The notes beneath the pieces were generated by a model, which searched no databases, was not told the DNA's origin, and worked only from the letters and a program-made list of their open reading frames with translations. A stretch of DNA of 64,000 nucleotides from JANYHH01 sp965249745 (GTDB lineage: Bacteria > Deinococcota > Deinococci > Deinococcales > JAAFIG01): the NCBI GenBank assembly GCA_965249745.1, contig OZ252252.1, positions 930,001 through 994,000 on the forward strand. The letters run 5' to 3'. Shown piece after piece: positions 46,945 to 56,898 of this stretch. Both the position numbers and the translations under genes were made by a program. The number at the start of each line of letters is the position of its first letter. Positions within the stretch are counted from its first letter, which is position 1.

Positions 46945-49900
46945 ATCCGCGCAGCACGCCCTCCCGCAACCAAACGGCGATCAGCACCACGCGCGGTTTG
47001 ACTCGAGCCTTAGCGCTTGGACTGTGCGTCGTCGCTGGTCTAGCCTTGGGGCAAGCGACGAAACCGCAACCAATCGGTGGACCCAAACCCGCTCCCACCC
47101 CCACTAAACCCGTCTCGAGTCCAACCAAACCCGTCACGCCCCCCGCAGCCCCAGTGAAACCCGTCACGCCAGCTCCGACGAAACCAGTCTCGAGTCCAAC
47201 CAAACCAGCGACGCCAGCTCCGACCAAACCAAGCTCGAGTCCAACGAAACCAGTCTCACCCGCACCCACGCCCACGAAGCCGAGCGCACAACCCGGTGGG
47301 AAACCCGTGGTCACCCCGCGCAGCAACCCGAAAGTGCAAGACGGCGGTACCCTCAACGGACCGACCGGGTTCGGCTCTGACGGGTACTCGAGCGTTGCCC
47401 TCCCCCTGGTCGCCGTGGGCAAGCAAGTCGGGTGGCGGATCGCCCCGGATGACTTCCGCGTGTTCGTCCCTCGAGCCGCGAGTGGTCGCAGTATCGCCCT
47501 GGAAGTCTTCAGCCCGGATGTCAACCGCAACGATTACGCCAATGGTCGTGATCGTCGCACCTACTACGGGGATGAGTTATACGGGAAAACCGCGAAGCTC
47601 ACCACGAATTTCAGTTTCAAAAATCCAACCGGGCAAACCCTGGCTGATCGCACGTTCGGTGAGAGTTTGAAGCACACGTACGAACGCCTGTACCAGGCGA
47701 ATCTCGAGCCGGGCTTCTACCCGTTCACCGCGTTGGCAGACGGGAACGGGAAGAATAGCTTCGCTCTGCGCGTGACCGGTGGCGCTCGGGTCGAAGCGAG
47801 TCAGTTCACGGTGACGGCTCGAGGACAGTTTAATCAGGATCAAGTTGTGGGGTTCGTGCAGATTGATCCGAGTCAACTCGGGAAAACTGTGAAACTCGAG
47901 AATTACGATGCCGATGGCAATCAGGAGATCGTGCTGACCCTGGTCGCGCCGGATGGGAAGCGGATTGCTTTGACCGCGTCGGGTGATGTGCAATGGGCGA
48001 CGAATGCGTTTGTGATTAATCAAGGGTTGGTGGGCACGTGGAAGGTCTTAGCGCGGATCTTGCCGACGACGCGGCAATTCTCGAACTCGTTCGCGTTTCG
48101 CGTGCGCGTGAATGATCAACCGTTGTTCGCGCAGATTCCAGGGTTTGGGATTCAAACACCGCCGGTGCTGCCGTTGCAGTGTGAGGTGGTGGATCCGAGT
48201 GGTGCGAGTATCACTGGGGCGAGTTGTACGGTGTCGGGTGGGGCGACGCGGACGTTACGTCCGATTTTGCCGGAGTGTTTCACGCCGGTGAGTGCGAGCA
48301 TCCTCGAGGGGGTGGGGGTGGTGGTCTCGAGTGATCGGGTGGAGGTGACGAGTCCGAGTGGTCGGGTGCGGTTCGTGGCGGAGTGTCCACAGGCGAAGGT
48401 GCAGGTGAATGCCGTGGCGTTGGTCTGTGGGCAACGATCTCCCCTCACTAACATCAGTGTCAATGTCGGTGGTCAGGTCGTGACCGCGCCCGCCGTTGTG
48501 ATTGTCAATCCGGGGCAAGTCAATGTCGGAGCCAACGTTCCCGGTGCCACCTCGCAAGTGGTTTTCGTCACCGCCGAACGTGGTCAGACCAAAATCGTCA
48601 ACCTCGAGATCACTCCGAGACTGGCACTCGCTGTCGCCATCGAAGGGAAGCCACCGGCCGGGGGCCTCAGCGTCACCACCCAACTTGGCGATGCGAAATT
48701 TGAGAATCCGACCTCTGCTTTAAACGTTGGCGATACCGCCACGGTCGTGGCAGTTGTCAGCACAGGATTCACCCAGCCGGTCCCAGCCACAGTCAATGTG
48801 ACCCTACCCGCCGGTCTCGAGGCGACGGGTGAGACGCGTTTGACGGGCAGCGTCGTGGGCGGGAAGCCGTTGACCTTGCGAATTCCGGTGCGGGCCACGA
48901 GCGCCGTGAGTGACGTTCAGGTTCGCGCCACATTGGAACCGAACTGCGGGGTGCAGGCGGTCACGTTAGTCACTATCAGCCAACCCGTGACACCGCCGAC
49001 ACCACCACCCGTACCCGACCCAGCGAAACTGGAATTGACAAAGACGGTGGACCGCGACCTAGTGAAGCCCGGTGACAAACCCATCTTCACAATCATCGTG
49101 AAGAACGTCGGTGGCAGCACCGCCACGGCGGTTCGTTTGACGGACACCTTGCCTTCGGGACTGGTCGGCGATGCGATCGCGGAAACCTTCGATTTGCCCG
49201 CCGGTGAGTCGCGCACGGTTCGCCTGCCCGCCACCGTGACCGACGATGCCACGGGTGTGATCGTCAACACCGCGCGCGTGGACTGGAACGGCGAGGTGCT
49301 GACCGCGCCCGCTCAGGTGCGGGTGCAACCCGTGATTGACCTGAAGATCACCAAGGCTGTCAGCGCTCCGAGCGTCAAGATCGGAGAATCGGTCACCTAC
49401 ACAATGGTCGTGACCAACAACGGTCCGAGCCTCGCCACAGGGGTGAAGCTCAGTGATCCCTTACCCGAGGGCTTGACCTACGTCTCTTCCACAGCCTCGC
49501 AGGGCAGTGCCAGCTTCGCGGCTGGGACGATCAGCGCCACGCTCGGATCGTTGGCTCGAGGTGGCAGTGCCACCGTGACTGTTGTAGCCACGACAGTCAG
49601 AACCGGCAGATTTGTCAACACCGCCAGCGTTTCCGGGACAGAAACCGAGACCACGCTGGAGAACAACCGCGCCAGCGCCGCCCTCGAGGTAGTGGCTCCG
49701 CCGCCACCCGCCCAGGGATCGCTCGCGGTCAAGGCGTTCGTGGTGACCTGCAATCAGCGCCTCGAGTTGCCGAGCGCCGGGTTCACCGTGAACGGTCAGC
49801 GCTATACAACACCGACCAGCTTGACGCTCGCGCCGGGTTCGTACACGTTGCAACCCGATGTCCTGCCCGGTAGCACGGCTCAACCGGTCACAGTCAACGT

Positions 49901-52900
49901 CACAGCCAATGGGACAGCGATCGCGGAGATTCTGTACAACGTGCAAGTCAGCCTCAACCTCGAGCCTGGCACAGCCCAACTCGCGGCGGGGGAGACGCGC
50001 ACACTGACCGCGACCGCCAACACACTCTTCCCGTACCCCGTGCCCACCACGATCAACCTGACGCTCCCGGAGGGCTTCAGCTCAGCCGGACCGCTGACCC
50101 AAGCCGGAACCGTCTCGAGCGGCAAGCCGCTGACGCTGAGCGTGCCTGTGCGCGCTTTGACGAGTGTCTCGAGCGCCACGGTGCGCGCCAGCCTCGAGCC
50201 GAGCTGCAATGTGACGGCAAACAGCGTCTTGACGGTCACACCCGCCCCACTGCCGGATCAACGCCGCGAGAGTCAAGTTGTGCTCTTGGCGAAACTGGCG
50301 GATGTCCCCGTCCAAGGCCGTGCCCTGATCCTGTCCGACCGCATCCCCGCCGGTTCCAGTTACATCTCCGGCTCGAGTCGTCTGCTGGACAACCCGACGT
50401 TTGATGTCAACACCCCGACCGCCGCTGCCGGTCAAGCGATTGCCGATCCGTACATGTCCGGTGATCGTTTGTTCTGGGTCATCCCGCTGAAAGCCAACAC
50501 CCTCGCCACCCGCCGTCAAGCGCTGGCAGACGCCGCCAAGCGCGGTTTCCTGACGCTGAGCCGTAACGCCCAGGGTCAGACCGTGTACGGCATCACCTAC
50601 CGTCTGGCGCACACCGGGGCGCTCGTCATGCCCGCCGATCGCGTCGCGGTCATCGTGGCTCTTCCCGGTGCTCGCAGTGCCGACGGTAACCGTAACGACG
50701 CGCGAATTGATCCGAACAGCGCGATGGGCAAAATCCTCGGACTGGGCGACCTGCGCGTCTTGCAGGGCGATCCCAGCATTCTCGAGGCGCTCAACCTGGC
50801 GATTCCGTTTACTGGCGAGGCGGGTGCAGGGAATGAGCGTCCGCAAGGTGGTCCCGCCACCAGTCTCAAGGTCAGCGTGGAGCGTCCGACGACCGACAGC
50901 GTTGACCGACCGACCCTGCTGATCGAGGCCTTCGATAAAGACGGTCTGCCCGCGAACGACGAGTTCGTGACCGTGGAACTCAGCGTTGACCCGGTTGAGG
51001 CAGACGCGCAACCTGGCATTCCAGGGTATCAGGTCGCACTGGAAAACGGTGTTGGACGCGTGCGCTTGCAGAACCTCAGCGGCGGCGTCTCCGGTCAGAG
51101 CACCCCACCCGTGACAGAGGTTCGCGTCGAGGCTCGAGTCATCAATGAAAATGGCACCATCTCCAGCAGCTCCAACTTCAAGGTCACGGAGTTCAGCCTG
51201 ACCGCCTCTAACCCGCTCGCGCCGAACAGCACCAACACCACGGCCATCTCGAGACCCGTGGTCGCGGCCGGTACCTTGGGCATTGGTGGCAATTACGATT
51301 TCAGCTCGGGCGCGTTCAGCTTGAACGGTGGTCTGCGTTTCTTCCTGCGCGGCGACATCTTCGAGAACGTCACGTTAACGCTGGGCATCAACTGGCTGGC
51401 CGATTACGACCTGTCCAGCGGAGCCTTGGCGCTCAGTGGCGACCTGATGCCCCCGGCTAATCCGTTCGAGCGCTTCCCGCTGCTGGGAGACTCGAGCGTG
51501 CTCGGGAGTGACGTTCGCAGCACCGAAGGGACCTACTTCAAGCTCGAGAGCGGCAGCAGTTACCTGCTCTTCGGGCAGTTTGCCCCCGGCTTCCGAGGGG
51601 TGTTGAGCGGGTATAACCCGACGTACAACGGCTTCCAGGGCGTCATACGTCAGGACGGGTTCAGCCTGACAGGTTTTGCCACCGACACGCCGAACGCCGA
51701 TCAACGCTTCCGCAAACAGGCGGACGGTTCCGACCTGTACTTCCTATCACAGGGCGGCATCGCTGAGAACAGCGACCGCGTGGTGATCGTCACATACAGC
51801 CGCCTGACCGGGCAGAAAATCAGCGGGCGCACGCTGACCAGGAACGCCGATTACACGATTGAGTACGACACCGGCATTCTGCGTTTGCGTCAGGCGCTCA
51901 CCAGCACTGACAACGACCTCAACCCGCAATTCCTAGAGGTTGACTTTGCCACTGGCGTGCCGGGACGCGACTTCCGCTTCGGGGCGCAGGCCGCGATCGG
52001 CGGACCCGGCTTTAGCCTGACCGCGACCGCGCTACAATTCCGTAACGGACAGTTCGGGGGGAACAGCAGCTTCCTGTTCGGGGCGGGCGTCGCCATTCAA
52101 CAGGGACCGCTCAATGTGAACCTCGAGGGGGCGCTGAGTGGACCGTTCGGCTCCGGTCAGGGCTTGGGTCTGGCGGCGCAAGCCTCCTACGCCGTAGACG
52201 GCTTCCAGTTCCGCTTGGATTACCGTGACCGCAATCCGAACTTCGTCCACCCCGAATCGAACGCGATTGACTCCGGGCGGGCCCTGTTGGCCGGACTGAC
52301 CATCGGTGACCCAAACGGGTTCCGCATCAACGCCGCGCTGCTGCACAATCAGGAGTACACGGGCGGCACGGGTAGCACCGGCGCGTCCGCTGAGGCTCGA
52401 GTCAACCTCGGGGGGAATTTCACGGTCGGTTTGGGCTTGCAGTACCTGTACAGCTTCCCGGTCAACAGCAACGAACTCTGGCTCACGGGCGGCATCGCCG
52501 TGCCGCTCGGGGCGCTCAAGGTGACTGTGGACGGCCGCCTCGTGCTGGCGGGAACCCCAACCACCTACGGCGGTTTGACGGCCGGTCTCGAGTACGCGCT
52601 GACAGAGAACTTCAGCCTGCGCTTGCAGGATCGCATCACCTTCGAGCCGAACGGGCCGCGCCAGCAAGCCTCGTTCGGGGTCACGGGCGCGTTTAGCAAC
52701 AGCGAACTGCTGCGGGGCACCTTCGGCAACGAAACGCTCATCCCAGACGCCTTCGGTCAGACGAATGTGACGGCCGCCTATGAGCTGGATACCTTGGACG
52801 GCAACGCCGGGCGCGCCAGGGTCGGTGTGGAAACCACGATTCCGCTGAGCAATAATTTCAGCGCTCAACTCGGTGGCGAAGCCGTCTTCAACCCGAACAG

Positions 52901-53576
52901 CAACACAACCGGTAGCGCCTCAGTCGGCTTGCTGTACGAGGACTCGAGCTTGAAGGGGTTGGCGCGAGCGCAGCTTAGCTTCCAACCGCAGGGCTTAAAG
53001 CAGGTCTACACCTTCGGTTTGATCGCGCCTCTCTCCAACGAGTTCATCATCAGCCCCTACGTTGAGTACGCGGTTGACCCGAGCCGCTGGTCCGTGCCCG
53101 GTGCGACCAGCGCCGACGGTGGCCGCTTCAGCGTCGCACTCGCCTACCGTGGCGACGACTGGAGCGTGCTCAGTAATAACACCGGCAAGTTCGGCGTTTA
53201 CGCCGCGAACGGCGATTATTTGGAGGGCGAAACGCAGTTCGGCTATCAGGCGTCCGAGCGCTTCTACCTGCGAAGCGGGCTGGCGTACCGATACCAGTTC
53301 GGCGGCGGAACCTTCACCGGTCAAATCGGCGCGGGCTTCAGTTACTTCCTGACCACGAACTTCGCCGTCGGTGTCCAAGCCGGGTACCTCTTCAGCAGCA
53401 CCGGCTCGAGCAAGTTCGCGTTCGGCGTCGAGGGCAGCCTGCGCGTCGTGGACAACCTGCTGTTCACGGTCGGCTTCAACGCCCTCGGGTTTAACGGGAT
53501 CGGCAATAGCTTCAACCCCGGCGTGTATTTCCGCTTCGACTGGAAGATAGACGAACGCACCTTCGGCTGGCGATAA
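46941..53576 (+). CDS. DUF11-repeat protein with probable C-terminal outer-membrane beta-barrel
   Basis: 2,211 residues. Signal peptide (ending about GLALGQA) is followed by a Pro/Thr/Lys repeat linker (residues 30-115, units KPVSSPT and KPVTPAPT), a jelly-roll-like region, and DUF11 domains such as KLELTKTVDRDLVKPGDKPI and KITKAVSAPSVKIGESVTYT. The last ~750 residues consist of alternating amphipathic strands (YSFPVNSNELWLTGGIAVPL, FYLRSGLAYRYQFGG) ending NPGVYFRFDWKIDERTFGWR, consistent with an outer-membrane barrel. GAGGTG lies upstream of ATG 46941, which overlaps the preceding stop. The pair probably forms one envelope structure; Deinococcus has such an outer layer. Confidence 0.85.
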   Translation: MNPRSTPSRNQTAISTTRGLTRALALGLCVVAGLALGQATKPQPIGGPKPAPTPTKPVSSPTKPVTPPAAPVKPVTPAPTKPVSSPTKPATPAPTKPSSSPTKPVSPAPTPTKPSAQPGGKPVVTPRSNPKVQDGGTLNGPTGFGSDGYSSVALPLVAVGKQVGWRIAPDDFRVFVPRAASGRSIALEVFSPDVNRNDYANGRDRRTYYGDELYGKTAKLTTNFSFKNPTGQTLADRTFGESLKHTYERLYQANLEPGFYPFTALADGNGKNSFALRVTGGARVEASQFTVTARGQFNQDQVVGFVQIDPSQLGKTVKLENYDADGNQEIVLTLVAPDGKRIALTASGDVQWATNAFVINQGLVGTWKVLARILPTTRQFSNSFAFRVRVNDQPLFAQIPGFGIQTPPVLPLQCEVVDPSGASITGASCTVSGGATRTLRPILPECFTPVSASILEGVGVVVSSDRVEVTSPSGRVRFVAECPQAKVQVNAVALVCGQRSPLTNISVNVGGQVVTAPAVVIVNPGQVNVGANVPGATSQVVFVTAERGQTKIVNLEITPRLALAVAIEGKPPAGGLSVTTQLGDAKFENPTSALNVGDTATVVAVVSTGFTQPVPATVNVTLPAGLEATGETRLTGSVVGGKPLTLRIPVRATSAVSDVQVRATLEPNCGVQAVTLVTISQPVTPPTPPPVPDPAKLELTKTVDRDLVKPGDKPIFTIIVKNVGGSTATAVRLTDTLPSGLVGDAIAETFDLPAGESRTVRLPATVTDDATGVIVNTARVDWNGEVLTAPAQVRVQPVIDLKITKAVSAPSVKIGESVTYTMVVTNNGPSLATGVKLSDPLPEGLTYVSSTASQGSASFAAGTISATLGSLARGGSATVTVVATTVRTGRFVNTASVSGTETETTLENNRASAALEVVAPPPPAQGSLAVKAFVVTCNQRLELPSAGFTVNGQRYTTPTSLTLAPGSYTLQPDVLPGSTAQPVTVNVTANGTAIAEILYNVQVSLNLEPGTAQLAAGETRTLTATANTLFPYPVPTTINLTLPEGFSSAGPLTQAGTVSSGKPLTLSVPVRALTSVSSATVRASLEPSCNVTANSVLTVTPAPLPDQRRESQVVLLAKLADVPVQGRALILSDRIPAGSSYISGSSRLLDNPTFDVNTPTAAAGQAIADPYMSGDRLFWVIPLKANTLATRRQALADAAKRGFLTLSRNAQGQTVYGITYRLAHTGALVMPADRVAVIVALPGARSADGNRNDARIDPNSAMGKILGLGDLRVLQGDPSILEALNLAIPFTGEAGAGNERPQGGPATSLKVSVERPTTDSVDRPTLLIEAFDKDGLPANDEFVTVELSVDPVEADAQPGIPGYQVALENGVGRVRLQNLSGGVSGQSTPPVTEVRVEARVINENGTISSSSNFKVTEFSLTASNPLAPNSTNTTAISRPVVAAGTLGIGGNYDFSSGAFSLNGGLRFFLRGDIFENVTLTLGINWLADYDLSSGALALSGDLMPPANPFERFPLLGDSSVLGSDVRSTEGTYFKLESGSSYLLFGQFAPGFRGVLSGYNPTYNGFQGVIRQDGFSLTGFATDTPNADQRFRKQADGSDLYFLSQGGIAENSDRVVIVTYSRLTGQKISGRTLTRNADYTIEYDTGILRLRQALTSTDNDLNPQFLEVDFATGVPGRDFRFGAQAAIGGPGFSLTATALQFRNGQFGGNSSFLFGAGVAIQQGPLNVNLEGALSGPFGSGQGLGLAAQASYAVDGFQFRLDYRDRNPNFVHPESNAIDSGRALLAGLTIGDPNGFRINAALLHNQEYTGGTGSTGASAEARVNLGGNFTVGLGLQYLYSFPVNSNELWLTGGIAVPLGALKVTVDGRLVLAGTPTTYGGLTAGLEYALTENFSLRLQDRITFEPNGPRQQASFGVTGAFSNSELLRGTFGNETLIPDAFGQTNVTAAYELDTLDGNAGRARVGVETTIPLSNNFSAQLGGEAVFNPNSNTTGSASVGLLYEDSSLKGLARAQLSFQPQGLKQVYTFGLIAPLSNEFIISPYVEYAVDPSRWSVPGATSADGGRFSVALAYRGDDWSVLSNNTGKFGVYAANGDYLEGETQFGYQASERFYLRSGLAYRYQFGGGTFTGQIGAGFSYFLTTNFAVGVQAGYLFSSTGSSKFAFGVEGSLRVVDNLLFTVGFNALGFNGIGNSFNPGVYFRFDWKIDERTFGWR

Positions 53577-53587
53577 GCGTCTAACAG

Positions 53588-53624
53588 AAGCGCCCCCCTC
53601 GAGATTGGATGGGGGCGCTTTTTT
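53588..53624 (+). terminator. Rho-independent terminator of the surface-protein operon
   Basis: Stem AAGCGCCCCC (53588-53597) / GGGGGCGCTT (53611-53620), 13-nt loop containing the last bases of a CTCGAG site, then a run of Ts. It lies 12 bp after the stop. Confidence 0.93.
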
Positions 53625-53784
53625 CGGGTCTCGAGGACGCTGGCACGGACCGTTTTGAGAGCAGCCAGGCGCAGGGAACTTCTGGCGACAGTCAGAGCGA
53701 ATCTCGAGTCACAATGCAGGCTATACGGTCATGAGAATTTTCATGGCTAGCCGCTCGAGAATGCCTGGTGGAGCGTGTAGAGTT

Positions 53785-54090
53785 TTAGCTGATGCGTGTG
53801 ATGTTGCTCGGGGTGCTGGGCTGCGTCTCCAAGTGCGCGTCTATTTTCGCCACGAGCTGACGCATGGCCTCCTGGAGTCCAGCCGCGACCTCTCTGGCCA
53901 TGCGGATGTCGTGTCCGGTGTTGAGTTCCTGGACGCTGACCTGAATCTGGTCGTTCTCAACCAGCAGTTCAAACGCGAAGCAGGGAATCAATCCGGCGGC
54001 GACGCACTTGGCGTTGTTCATGTCGGTGGCCATAGCCATCATCGTGCCCTCTTTCAGGGCTTTCAAGGGTGGGTTATTCGGTTGTGACAT
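53785..54090 (-). CDS. Hypothetical small protein
   Basis: 101 residues starting MSQPNNPPLKALKEGTMM, with AKCVAAGLIPCFAFELLVEND and a helical C-terminal half (REVAAGLQEAMRQLVAKIDAHLE). AAAGAGGTTCACCG supplies a ribosome binding site before ATG 54090; upstream in-frame codons lack support. No family recognised. It is transcribed alone. Confidence 0.6.
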   Translation of the reverse strand: MSQPNNPPLKALKEGTMMAMATDMNNAKCVAAGLIPCFAFELLVENDQIQVSVQELNTGHDIRMAREVAAGLQEAMRQLVAKIDAHLETQPSTPSNITRIS

Positions 54091-54272
54091 CGGTGAACCT
54101 CTTTCAGGGGTTGGATTTTGCCTGCAAACGATACCGCCCGAGGCGGGGATGCACAAGAGAAGCGGCGACGCTCAGGCTGAGACCAAGCTCCGAAACTGAC
54201 ACTCGAGCCACACAGAGTTTGTGCTGAACGCAGTTTCTGGCTCGAGGACAGTTGCTAGCGCGAAAACCACCA

Positions 54273-54590
54273 TCAGGCTTGGGCCAGGTCACGGGTCACA
54301 GTGTCGGACACGACGGAGAACGCCCAGGCCCTAGTCTTGACGCCCGGCACATTCAACGCACCGCGCACCTGGTCGAGGATGTCCGTCGTGGAACTGATTT
54401 CTAACAGAATCACCTTGGGGTCCTCGGTATTCTGCAAGAGCCGTGTGCCGAGGACGGGCGCGATATCGGCAAATACGCGGCGCAGGGTTTGAAAGCTTTC
54501 CATCAGGTTGGCGCGCAACGGTGCGACCGCCTCGAGACCAGCCTCGGGCGGCAAGGTAAATTCCATGTAGATGACGAAGTGGCTTGGCAT
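54273..54590 (-). CDS. Hypothetical small protein
   Basis: 105 residues beginning MPSHFVIYMEFTLPPEAGLEAV and including RANLMESFQTLRRVFADIAP and DPKVILLEISSTTDILDQVRGAL. The alternating strand and helix pattern looks like a compact ferredoxin-like alpha/beta fold, but no family is recognised. It is on the same strand as the Crp/Fnr gene that precedes it, 84 bp away, and may be co-transcribed. Confidence 0.6.
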   Translation of the reverse strand: MPSHFVIYMEFTLPPEAGLEAVAPLRANLMESFQTLRRVFADIAPVLGTRLLQNTEDPKVILLEISSTTDILDQVRGALNVPGVKTRAWAFSVVSDTVTRDLAQA

Positions 54591-54674
54591 AAAGACTTTC
54601 GCTACCGTACCCGCCTGACCTGAGGCGCTGCCGAAGCTGAAAGACAGACAGCTTTGACCCGAAGGGCGGTGCGG

Positions 54675-55370
54675 TTACTCCTCGTTGGCGATGAACGCCT
54701 CGAGTTGCGTTTGATTGACTACGAATGGCGCTCGGGTTCGTAGGATCGCGCCGCTGGCTTTCAGACGGTTCAGGCAGTGCGACACGGTTTCTCTGGTCGC
54801 ACCAATCATGCGTGACAGATCTTCCTGGGTGAGTTTCAGGTCCACCTTGGTTCCCTCGGAGCTGGGCTTCCCAAATTCCAAGGCGAAACGGTAAAGCAAA
54901 CTGGCCAGGCGACCGGGGGCGCTGAAGGCGCTGACCTCAGCCGACCAGGCTTGCGATTCAAACAGGCGGGCCGCCATGATCTGAATGAATTTCAGGGCGA
55001 CCTTCGGACGGGTTTCCAGCAGCCCTTCCAATCCGGCTCTGGGCAGCGCGATCAGAATCGTGTCCTCGATGGCTTCGGCCTGGGTCGGGCGGCGCTCCTG
55101 CGGGGTGAGCAGCAGCTCGCCGAAGGCGTCGTACTGGCCGACCACGCCCAGGATGGCTTCTTTCCCGTTTGGGAATAGTTTACTGATTTTCACCAGACCG
55201 CTTCGCAAGAAATAGATTGCGTCCGCCGGATCGTCCATGTGATAAATCACATCGCCCGCCCGGAAGCGGCGATATGGCGTGGTCTTCGAGAGCTTCTCGA
55301 GGTCAGCCAGCTCCCAGTCCTCGAAAAGACTGGTGCGCTTCAAATGCCATACTAGACTCGGATACTCCAC
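54675..55370 (-). CDS. Crp/Fnr family transcriptional regulator
   Basis: 231 residues. The N-terminal cyclic-nucleotide-binding-type domain (FRAGDVIYHMDDPADAIYFLRSGLVKI, YDAFGELLLTP) is followed by a long dimer helix and a C-terminal winged helix with recognition region LTQEDLSRMIGATRETVSHCLNRLKASGAI. No cysteine cluster for an Fe-S centre is present, so it is not an Fnr-type oxygen sensor. GTG 55370 has AGGGG and a TAGAAT box just upstream. Its targets are not identifiable here. Confidence 0.88.
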   Translation of the reverse strand: MEYPSLVWHLKRTSLFEDWELADLEKLSKTTPYRRFRAGDVIYHMDDPADAIYFLRSGLVKISKLFPNGKEAILGVVGQYDAFGELLLTPQERRPTQAEAIEDTILIALPRAGLEGLLETRPKVALKFIQIMAARLFESQAWSAEVSAFSAPGRLASLLYRFALEFGKPSSEGTKVDLKLTQEDLSRMIGATRETVSHCLNRLKASGAILRTRAPFVVNQTQLEAFIANEE

Positions 55371-55396
55371 GACCCCTGGATTCTATCTCGAGGCTC

Positions 55397-55972
55397 ATGA
55401 GAACAAAGCCCATTTCCAGCACGGCGCTTCAGGTGCGCTTCAAGCTGTGTCGGCATCTTAGAGCGATTGTGACCACCTCCGCCAAACCCTCTGTGATCTA
55501 CAGCGACGAGTACCGCCAAACCGATTTCCGCAGTTCGCCAGAACGGTACCGCGTCGGCGTCGGAGAACAGGGCGTGCTGCTGGTGCAGCCGTACAAATCA
55601 GAACTGCTCCCGCTCTGGCGGTTTCGCACGCCGGAGATTGCCCAGGAATCGGCGGCAGCGCTGCTGCAAGCGTTCCGTCGGTACCGCGACGCGGGCGACT
55701 TCGTGGGCATGGACATGGCCCGCAAGTACTTGCAGATGGGCTGGACCCGCTCGAGACGCTACGCCAACCACCGCACCGGACAGAAGTACCAGGGCGCGGT
55801 TCCAAAGGAGAAGCGCGGGCAGAGCGGAGCGCACGGGCGATCTGAGCGTCCCCTCGAGCCTGACCCAATCAAGGCAGAAAGCGCCGCCATCTTTCGGGCG
55901 GCCCTGGACGAAGCACTGGCGGACGAGGCGTATCAGCGGGAACTCGAGCGGCACCGTGAAAAGTACGGCTGA
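55397..55972 (+). CDS. DUF4385 family protein
   Basis: Up to 191 residues. The block ERYRVGVGEQGVLLVQPYKSELLPLWRFRTPEIA, then DFVGMDMARKYLQMGWTRSRRYANH, is the DUF4385 signature; the biochemical role is unknown. The family usually begins about 20 residues before YRVG, so the GTG at 55469 (167 residues) may be the true start instead of ATG 55397. It diverges from the Crp/Fnr gene. Confidence 0.8.
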   Translation: MRTKPISSTALQVRFKLCRHLRAIVTTSAKPSVIYSDEYRQTDFRSSPERYRVGVGEQGVLLVQPYKSELLPLWRFRTPEIAQESAAALLQAFRRYRDAGDFVGMDMARKYLQMGWTRSRRYANHRTGQKYQGAVPKEKRGQSGAHGRSERPLEPDPIKAESAAIFRAALDEALADEAYQRELERHREKYG

Positions 55973-56327
55973 GTTCAGCGGATTTAGCTCAGTACAATGC
56001 GGTCTTGGATGGACGCGCTGAAGATTGTTCACAGGGCGCAACGTTCAAATCTTAGATGCCGAAAACGGTTTGTATCGCAGCATTCTCGAGCTTTGGATGA
56101 CACCACATCATTCACGTTTTAACAGAGAGATAGATAGGCGGCTCGAGTGCTCAACCGATCAAATAGATTGAGGTGTGTGGTACGCATTCCTGTTTGCTAT
56201 TCATGCCAAACCTGATAGGGCGCTTCAAGCTCTGGGTGGCGGACTCTCCGAGGCTCGGCTCAAAAGTGGCTCGGGAAGCTTCAAAGGAATCGTGCACAAA
56301 GCCTTTGCTCGAGGCTTTCGCTGGAGT
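55973..56327. other. Intergenic region, nothing recognised
   Basis: 355 bp between two convergent genes. Open frames here continue antisense into the PAS gene and resemble no protein. No hairpin with a T-run was found. Confidence 0.5.
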
Positions 56328-56777
56328 TCAGACAACCGCCGCTTTTCGGCTGCGCCGCTTCATGATATCCACGTCCGTGCCGCGCCCGACCCAACCACTG
56401 ATGGCTCCGAGGGCGTTCGTCATCGGGGAGGCGCGCAGCAAATACCAGCGGAACCCGCCGTCGCGCCCGCGCAAACGGCAGACGACCTCGAAGCGGCTGA
56501 GTTGTGCCAGCGACCGTTCCCAGGAGCCTTGGACGGTCATCACATCGCTGGGGTGCAAGCAGCCTATCCAGCCGTTCCCGAGCAAATCCGGCTGGCGTAA
56601 GCCCGTGTACTCTAAGAGGCGGTCGTTGACGTGCTGCCACTGCCCATCGGCGTTCGCGGCGTAACACAAATGCAGCAGCGCGTCGCCCGGTTCGAGGTAG
56701 CGTTGTTGACCGTGCAGAGAGGCTTTCGGTGGAGACCCGTGACGGGCGGAATCGGCTCCCTGCATCATGAGATTCAT
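56328..56777 (-). CDS. Stand-alone PAS domain protein
   Basis: 149 residues with one PAS/PAC domain: ADGQWQHVNDRLLEYTGLRQPDLLGNGWIGCLHPSDV, then FEVVCRLRGRDGGFRWYLLRASPM and ISGWVGRGTDVD. There is no output domain (kinase, GGDEF or HTH), so it may be a single-domain sensor or the remnant of a larger protein. ATG 56777 has a weak GAG upstream. Confidence 0.82.
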   Translation of the reverse strand: MNLMMQGADSARHGSPPKASLHGQQRYLEPGDALLHLCYAANADGQWQHVNDRLLEYTGLRQPDLLGNGWIGCLHPSDVMTVQGSWERSLAQLSRFEVVCRLRGRDGGFRWYLLRASPMTNALGAISGWVGRGTDVDIMKRRSRKAAVV

Positions 56778-56898
56778 TGTTTACTCATCGAATAAAGCCG
56801 AGTTGTTCAAAAACTGAACTAGAGCTGAGCGACTACTCATTCAGGTTGGCTTCAGCTTGAAGTCAATCGGGGCTGATGATCGGGCGCGAAAGTGTCCT

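Noticed and set aside
47090..47290. Repeats in the Pro/Thr/Lys linker considered as a CRISPR-like array
   Set aside because: Units are adjacent and in frame with no unique spacers; they encode a protein linker.
56175..56600. Plus-strand open frame overlapping the PAS gene
   Set aside because: It is antisense to a well-supported PAS domain and its translation has no recognisable features.
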